Shown: positions 60,629-64,000 of the stretch, piece after piece | Numbering within the stretch: position 1 is the stretch's first letter | How the letters are laid out: every line of letters begins with the position of its first letter | From: Clostridiaceae bacterium HFYG-1003 | Lineage (GTDB): Bacteria; Bacillota; Clostridia; Clostridiales; Clostridiaceae | Assembly (NCBI GenBank): GCA_024579835.1 | Contig: CP102060.1 | Span: forward strand, 2,951,558 to 3,015,557 | DNA: 64,000 nucleotides | Direction: 5' to 3' | The notes under the pieces: model-generated | Databases searched by the model: none | Told to the model about the DNA's origin: nothing | What the model saw: the letters and a program-made list of their open reading frames with translations, nothing else | Made by a program: the position numbers and the translations under genes

Positions 60629-61168
60629 ATGATCATCATCATCAATGGACCTTCCGGTTCAGGGAAAACCACCTTGGGCAACTACTTTGGCGAACTGGGG
60701 CTGAAGGAAATTGTCTCCACCACGACTCGCCCCCCGCGGGAAGGCGAGATCGATGGGATCAGCTATTATTTTGTGACGGAAGAGGAATTTCTGGCTGCGG
60801 ACCGCATTGAGGAATCCTTATATTCCGGTCATTATTACGGCGTAACCCGGGCAGAGGTAGAGGCGAAGGTCGGCGACGGGCAGAGTGCCTATGCCTCGCT
60901 GGATATCAACGGAGTCAAGCGTTTCAAGGAGCTGTATCCGGAAGACACCATTGTTCTTTATCTGAAGGTATCGCGTACTCTGATCAAGAAGCGGATGGCC
61001 CGGCGGGGCGATTCGGTGGAAAACATCCGGCGGCGGCTGGCTCACCACCGGCAGACCAGGGAGGATTTAAACCACCGGTTTGCCGACTATATTATCTACA
61101 ACCACGGCAGTTTGAAGAATCTGAAAAACCAGGGATTGGAAGTGCTCAAGCGCGAAGGCATCCTTTAG
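60629..61168 (+). CDS. Guanylate kinase-like protein
   Basis: 179 residues. P-loop GPSGSGKTT, then STTTRPPREGEIDGISYYFV, the GMP-binding region of guanylate kinases, and a YASLDINGVKRFKELY strand. It is somewhat shorter and more divergent than housekeeping Gmk (about 200 residues), so it may be a paralogue. GGGAG is 8 bases before ATG 60629; the frame also has a GTG at 60620. It would phosphorylate GMP to GDP or a related nucleotide. Confidence 0.8.
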   Translation: MIIIINGPSGSGKTTLGNYFGELGLKEIVSTTTRPPREGEIDGISYYFVTEEEFLAADRIEESLYSGHYYGVTRAEVEAKVGDGQSAYASLDINGVKRFKELYPEDTIVLYLKVSRTLIKKRMARRGDSVENIRRRLAHHRQTREDLNHRFADYIIYNHGSLKNLKNQGLEVLKREGIL

Positions 61169-61314
61169 ACGTTTTCAAAAAAGGTTTCGTCACTAGGCAG
61201 TGGGAATTTCAATGAATAGCCATAGTTCCTTCACAGGCCATCCACCACATTCACACTTTTTCTCCGTATAATTTAGTTAAAGCTAAATAATTGAGAAAAG
61301 GAGTGATCCATTTG

Positions 61315-61509
61315 ATGGAAAAGCAATACGGAATAACAATTGGATTATTCCTGATCTTTCTTTCGATTCTGTTGATTGAGATTGAGGACAAGCTCCGGAA
61401 ACCGGAAATTGTCATTTATTTTATATCCGCCGTGCTGACGATTGGGGTCATATTACTGTTGTATTCCTTTGTCAAACGCAAGGATCGCAAAAAAAGACAG
61501 GAAAATTAG
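61315..61509 (+). CDS. Small two-helix membrane protein
   Basis: 64 residues with two hydrophobic segments (ITIGLFLIFLSILLIEI and VIYFISAVLTIGVILLLYSF) and a basic tail (RKDRKKRQEN). No family named. AAGGAG lies about 11 bases before ATG 61315 and 8 before TTG 61312, either of which could start. TATAAT at 61267-61272 may be the -10. A terminator follows at 61652. Confidence 0.65.
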   Translation: MEKQYGITIGLFLIFLSILLIEIEDKLRKPEIVIYFISAVLTIGVILLLYSFVKRKDRKKRQEN

Positions 61510-61651
61510 GGAATACAGGGACTCATCGATGGGCACGCGTGGAATATTTCGCGAAAACCGTTGGCGCATGGATGCCACGAACCAAGAAAATATGGATGAC
61601 AGCAAATCAAAGCCCCATTCCAATCCAATATGCGATTTCTCAGAAAGCCCG

Positions 61652-61688
61652 CCGAGCCGTTGCGATGTTTCGTAACGGCCCGGTTTTT
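61652..61688 (+). terminator. Terminator
   Basis: CCGAGCCGTTGCG (61652-61664) pairs with CGTAACGGCCCGG (61671-61683) with two mismatches, then TTTTT. Confidence 0.75.
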
Positions 61689-61799
61689 ATAGTTTATTGG
61701 TTCTTGTGGAATGGTTGTCTTTTCAGGGTAGTTCGTGGATAATATGAGTGAAAAGAATGTCAACATGGTGCGGAATGAAACGAAAAACGGAGGCAGTAC

Positions 61800-63083
61800 A
61801 TGCATAAATTTTCTCAGATCCTCAAGGATGAACTTATTTGCGCTCTGGGGTGTACCGAGCCCATTGCTGTGGCATTGGCCAGTGCCAGGGCAAGGGCGGT
61901 GCTTGGATCCATACCGGCATCGGTAGATGCCTATTGCAGTGGAAATATTATTAAAAATGTTATGGGCGTCACAGTACCGAATTCCCAGGGAATGAAGGGG
62001 ATTGATTCCGCGGTTGCTTTGGGAATCGTCGGCGGCAAAGCGGATCTGGGGCTCGAGGTTCTCTCAGGTGTAACCGAGACGGATCTGGAGACGGCTAGAC
62101 AGCTCATCGCGGACAACGTCATCCGGGTGCATCTGAAGGAAGGCGTTCCCAACCTGAATATTGAGATCCATATGGAAGATGCCAGAGGCAATAAGGTGAT
62201 TGTGGAGATTATGAACCAGCACAACAACATTGTCCGGATCTCCTTAAACGGTGAGGAATTCATGGAAGCCCAGGTGTTGGGCCGGGAATCGGAGAAGAAT
62301 CTTTACGATGACCTGAGCATGAAGGCGATCCTGGATTATGCCGACACCGTGGACCTGGAAGAAATCCGGACCGAGCTGGAAAATCAGATGAAGCTTAACG
62401 CAGCCATTGCCCAGGCTGGCCTGACCCAGGATTTTGGATCATCCATCGGAAAGATTCTTCTGTCCGGAAACAATGACATCCGCACCCGGGCCCGGGCGAA
62501 AGCCGCTGCCGGATCCGATGCCAGAATGAGCGGCTGTGCCCTGCCGGTGGTCATCAATGCCGGTTCCGGCAACCAGGGCATCACTTGCTCGCTGCCCGTC
62601 ATGGAATATGCCCGGGAAATGGGAGCGGATCAGGAAAAAACAATGCGGGCTCTGCTCGTGTCGAATTTAACGGCCCTCCATATCAAGCGCTACATCGGCC
62701 GACTGTCTGCCTTCTGCGGCGTGACCAGCGCGGGGGCCGCAGCAGGAGCCGGCATTGCTTATCTCCACGACTCGTCCAACCGGGATCTGATTTATCAGAC
62801 GGTGGCCAACGCCCTGATGATCGATTCCGGCATGGTCTGTGATGGTGCCAAACCTTCCTGTGCCGCCAAGATCGCCTCGGCCGTGGATGCCGGCATTACC
62901 GGATTTGAGATGGCCAAAACCAATCGCAGCTTCAAAGCCGGCGAGGGACTCCTGAAAGAGGATATAGAAGAGACCATCCGGAGCATTGGCCGTTTTGCGG
63001 CCAAAGGTATGAAGCAGACGGATATTGAAGTGCTGAACATTATGCTGGATAAAACCGAGGATGTCTCATCAAAGGCTGAATAG
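61800..63083 (+). CDS. L-cysteine desulfidase-type protein (UPF0597 / YhaM-CyuA family)
   Basis: 427 residues, the family length. It has DELICALGCTEPIAVALA near the N-terminus, SGCALPVVINAGSGNQG in the middle, and later cysteines in AFCGVTSAGAAAG and VCDGAKPSCAAKI that probably hold an iron-sulfur cluster. Family members (CyuA/YhaM; serine dehydratase alpha-like fold) break cysteine into pyruvate, ammonia and sulfide under anaerobic conditions. GGAGGCAGTAC precedes the ATG. A related L-serine dehydratase role is possible. It is a single gene followed by a long hairpin. Confidence 0.9.
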   Translation: MHKFSQILKDELICALGCTEPIAVALASARARAVLGSIPASVDAYCSGNIIKNVMGVTVPNSQGMKGIDSAVALGIVGGKADLGLEVLSGVTETDLETARQLIADNVIRVHLKEGVPNLNIEIHMEDARGNKVIVEIMNQHNNIVRISLNGEEFMEAQVLGRESEKNLYDDLSMKAILDYADTVDLEEIRTELENQMKLNAAIAQAGLTQDFGSSIGKILLSGNNDIRTRARAKAAAGSDARMSGCALPVVINAGSGNQGITCSLPVMEYAREMGADQEKTMRALLVSNLTALHIKRYIGRLSAFCGVTSAGAAAGAGIAYLHDSSNRDLIYQTVANALMIDSGMVCDGAKPSCAAKIASAVDAGITGFEMAKTNRSFKAGEGLLKEDIEETIRSIGRFAAKGMKQTDIEVLNIMLDKTEDVSSKAE

Positions 63084-63126
63084 AGTAAAAAATGAATCCT
63101 TCGTTCGGCGGCTGAACCGGACACAA

Positions 63127-63174
63127 TGGGATCCAGCAGAATGACCTCCTCGGCGGTCATTCTGCTGGATCCCA
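63127..63174 (+). terminator. 20-bp perfect hairpin terminator
   Basis: Arms 63127-63146 and 63155-63174 are exact complements, followed by CTATTTTGCC. Confidence 0.82.
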
Positions 63175-63323
63175 CTATTTTGCCACAATTTAGCCCAGGT
63201 TTGGCGATAGTATTCAGGATTCGGATGCCTCATAATGAAACCATAGAACAAAGGAACATTACCCCAATAACGACGGAATCAGATCTCATTCTGATCCAAC
63301 ACATAAACAAGGAGAAATGACAA

Positions 63324-64000
63324 ATGAACAAAAGACAAATTGTTAGCTTCGTACTGGCCGCGGGATTGGTTGCAGGTGCTGGCTTTGGCCTCCGGGCCAT
63401 GGCGGATGACACCAATACCCAACCATCCACTCAGCCATCGACTCAGACCGAGCAGACACCGTCCTCCCGATTCGGCAGAGGCTTCTTCGGTATGATGAAA
63501 GGCTTTGGCCGCATGGGCGGAGGCTGTTTCGGCGGAGGATTCGGCTTCAATTCCGATCTGACGGCAGAACAGCAAAAAGAATTGAATCTGCTCCGGGCAG
63601 AAGCGCAGAACATTAAGGTTGACTATCAGGCTCAGCTGAACACTTTGCATGAAGCGCTCAGAACCGCGATTGATGCCGGCAGCAAGACTGATGTTCTGGC
63701 TGCATGGGATTCCATCACCGGCGTGCATGAAGAGATCCAGACCAAGCTGGCTCCGACACAGGAGAAGATCAAGGCCATTCTGGGAACGGAAGCCGATGAC
63801 TGGAACCTGTTCGAAGGACGCTGGGAAGACAGCTGGATGGCGGAACAGATGGAAGACCTGAAGAATGCGCAGACGGATGAGGCAGCCAAGGTGATCCTCG
63901 ATCAGCTGAAGACCGGCCAGGGTCGCGGCGGCATGATGTATAACAAACCGCAGGGCAATGGCCGTGGCAGAATGCCTGGATTGGGCGGACGGATGAATAA
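63324..64000 (+). CDS. Spy/CpxP-like secreted protein, C-terminus cut by the window edge
   Basis: The first 225 codons are present; the frame is still open at 64000. A signal peptide (MNKRQIVSFVLAAGLVAGAG) is followed by a T/Q/P-rich linker with two copies of TQPS, a G/F/M-rich stretch (about 50-75) and a helical region with DLTAEQQKELNLLR and a long coiled segment, similar to Spy/CpxP or periplasmic heavy-metal-sensor proteins, which have LTxxQ motifs. The tail is G/R/M-rich. AAGGAG is 9 bases before the ATG. In Gram-positive cells it would be secreted or wall-associated. Confidence 0.75.
   Translation, partial: MNKRQIVSFVLAAGLVAGAGFGLRAMADDTNTQPSTQPSTQTEQTPSSRFGRGFFGMMKGFGRMGGGCFGGGFGFNSDLTAEQQKELNLLRAEAQNIKVDYQAQLNTLHEALRTAIDAGSKTDVLAAWDSITGVHEEIQTKLAPTQEKIKAILGTEADDWNLFEGRWEDSWMAEQMEDLKNAQTDEAAKVILDQLKTGQGRGGMMYNKPQGNGRGRMPGLGGRMN

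Overview
The window looks like a chromosomal segment of a moderately GC-rich Firmicute, most likely a peptide- and amino-acid-using anaerobic Clostridia member. The evidence is AGGAGG-type ribosome binding sites nearly everywhere, a T-box leader, many lipoproteins with short T/S/P-rich linkers, a huge surface protease carrying C-terminal CWB2 cell-wall-binding repeats, and a UGA-containing selenoprotein gene with a recognisable bacterial SECIS hairpin. No rRNA, tRNA, CRISPR array, replication origin or prophage was seen.

Layout. 1-3.2 kb: leucine biosynthesis operon leuA-leuC-leuD on the minus strand behind a Leu-type T-box leader and a near-consensus promoter. 3.4-5.7 kb: small genes, one with an in-frame UGA at a zinc-ribbon cysteine, a lipoprotein, and a minisatellite. 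5.7-11 kb: a BMP-family (nucleoside-type) ABC importer. 11-19.1 kb: single genes (XRE regulator with membrane tail, alanine/sodium symporter, YvlD-like membrane protein, the selenoprotein, EamA exporter, ArsR-type regulator, PuuD-type amidotransferase, CorA). 19.5-24.5 kb: a complete branched-chain amino acid importer, livK-H-M-G-F. 24.8-32.2 kb: unknown membrane and secreted proteins, a WYL regulator, a cytoplasmic alpha-amylase, threonine aldolase. 32.5-38.6 kb: a 2007-residue subtilase. 39-41 kb: a DEAD-box RNA helicase with an attenuator-like hairpin in its leader. 41.7-44.9 kb: permease, dipeptide epimerase and DUF3870 protein. 45-48.5 kb: an ISLre2 element with exact ends and 9-bp target duplications, then an ISL3-family transposase. 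49.2-54.6 kb: a heterodimeric ABC exporter plus an ABC-F protein behind an 11-residue leader peptide and terminator hairpins. 55-64 kb: FMN-binding lipoprotein, lipase-like hydrolase with an orphan PTS EIIB domain, psd, tadA, a CNNM/CorC protein, a guanylate-kinase-like enzyme, an L-cysteine desulfidase-type protein, and the start of a Spy/CpxP-like secreted protein.

How the genes fit together. The surface protease, Liv importer, alanine symporter, threonine aldolase, dipeptide epimerase and cysteine desulfidase-type protein suggest a cell that digests protein outside and ferments or salvages amino acids, with the T-box turning on leucine synthesis when charged tRNA-Leu is short. In both ABC importers a hairpin lies between the substrate-binding gene and the membrane genes, which would keep the binding protein in excess.

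The two most notable items are the selenoprotein (14281-14565), which ordinary gene calling would split or miss because of its internal UGA, and the ABC exporter/ABC-F operon, whose leader peptide, terminator hairpins and asymmetric ATPase pair resemble Bacillus subtilis bmrB-bmrC-bmrD, with an ABC-F gene added. All functions are read from the sequence by eye; no database search was run.
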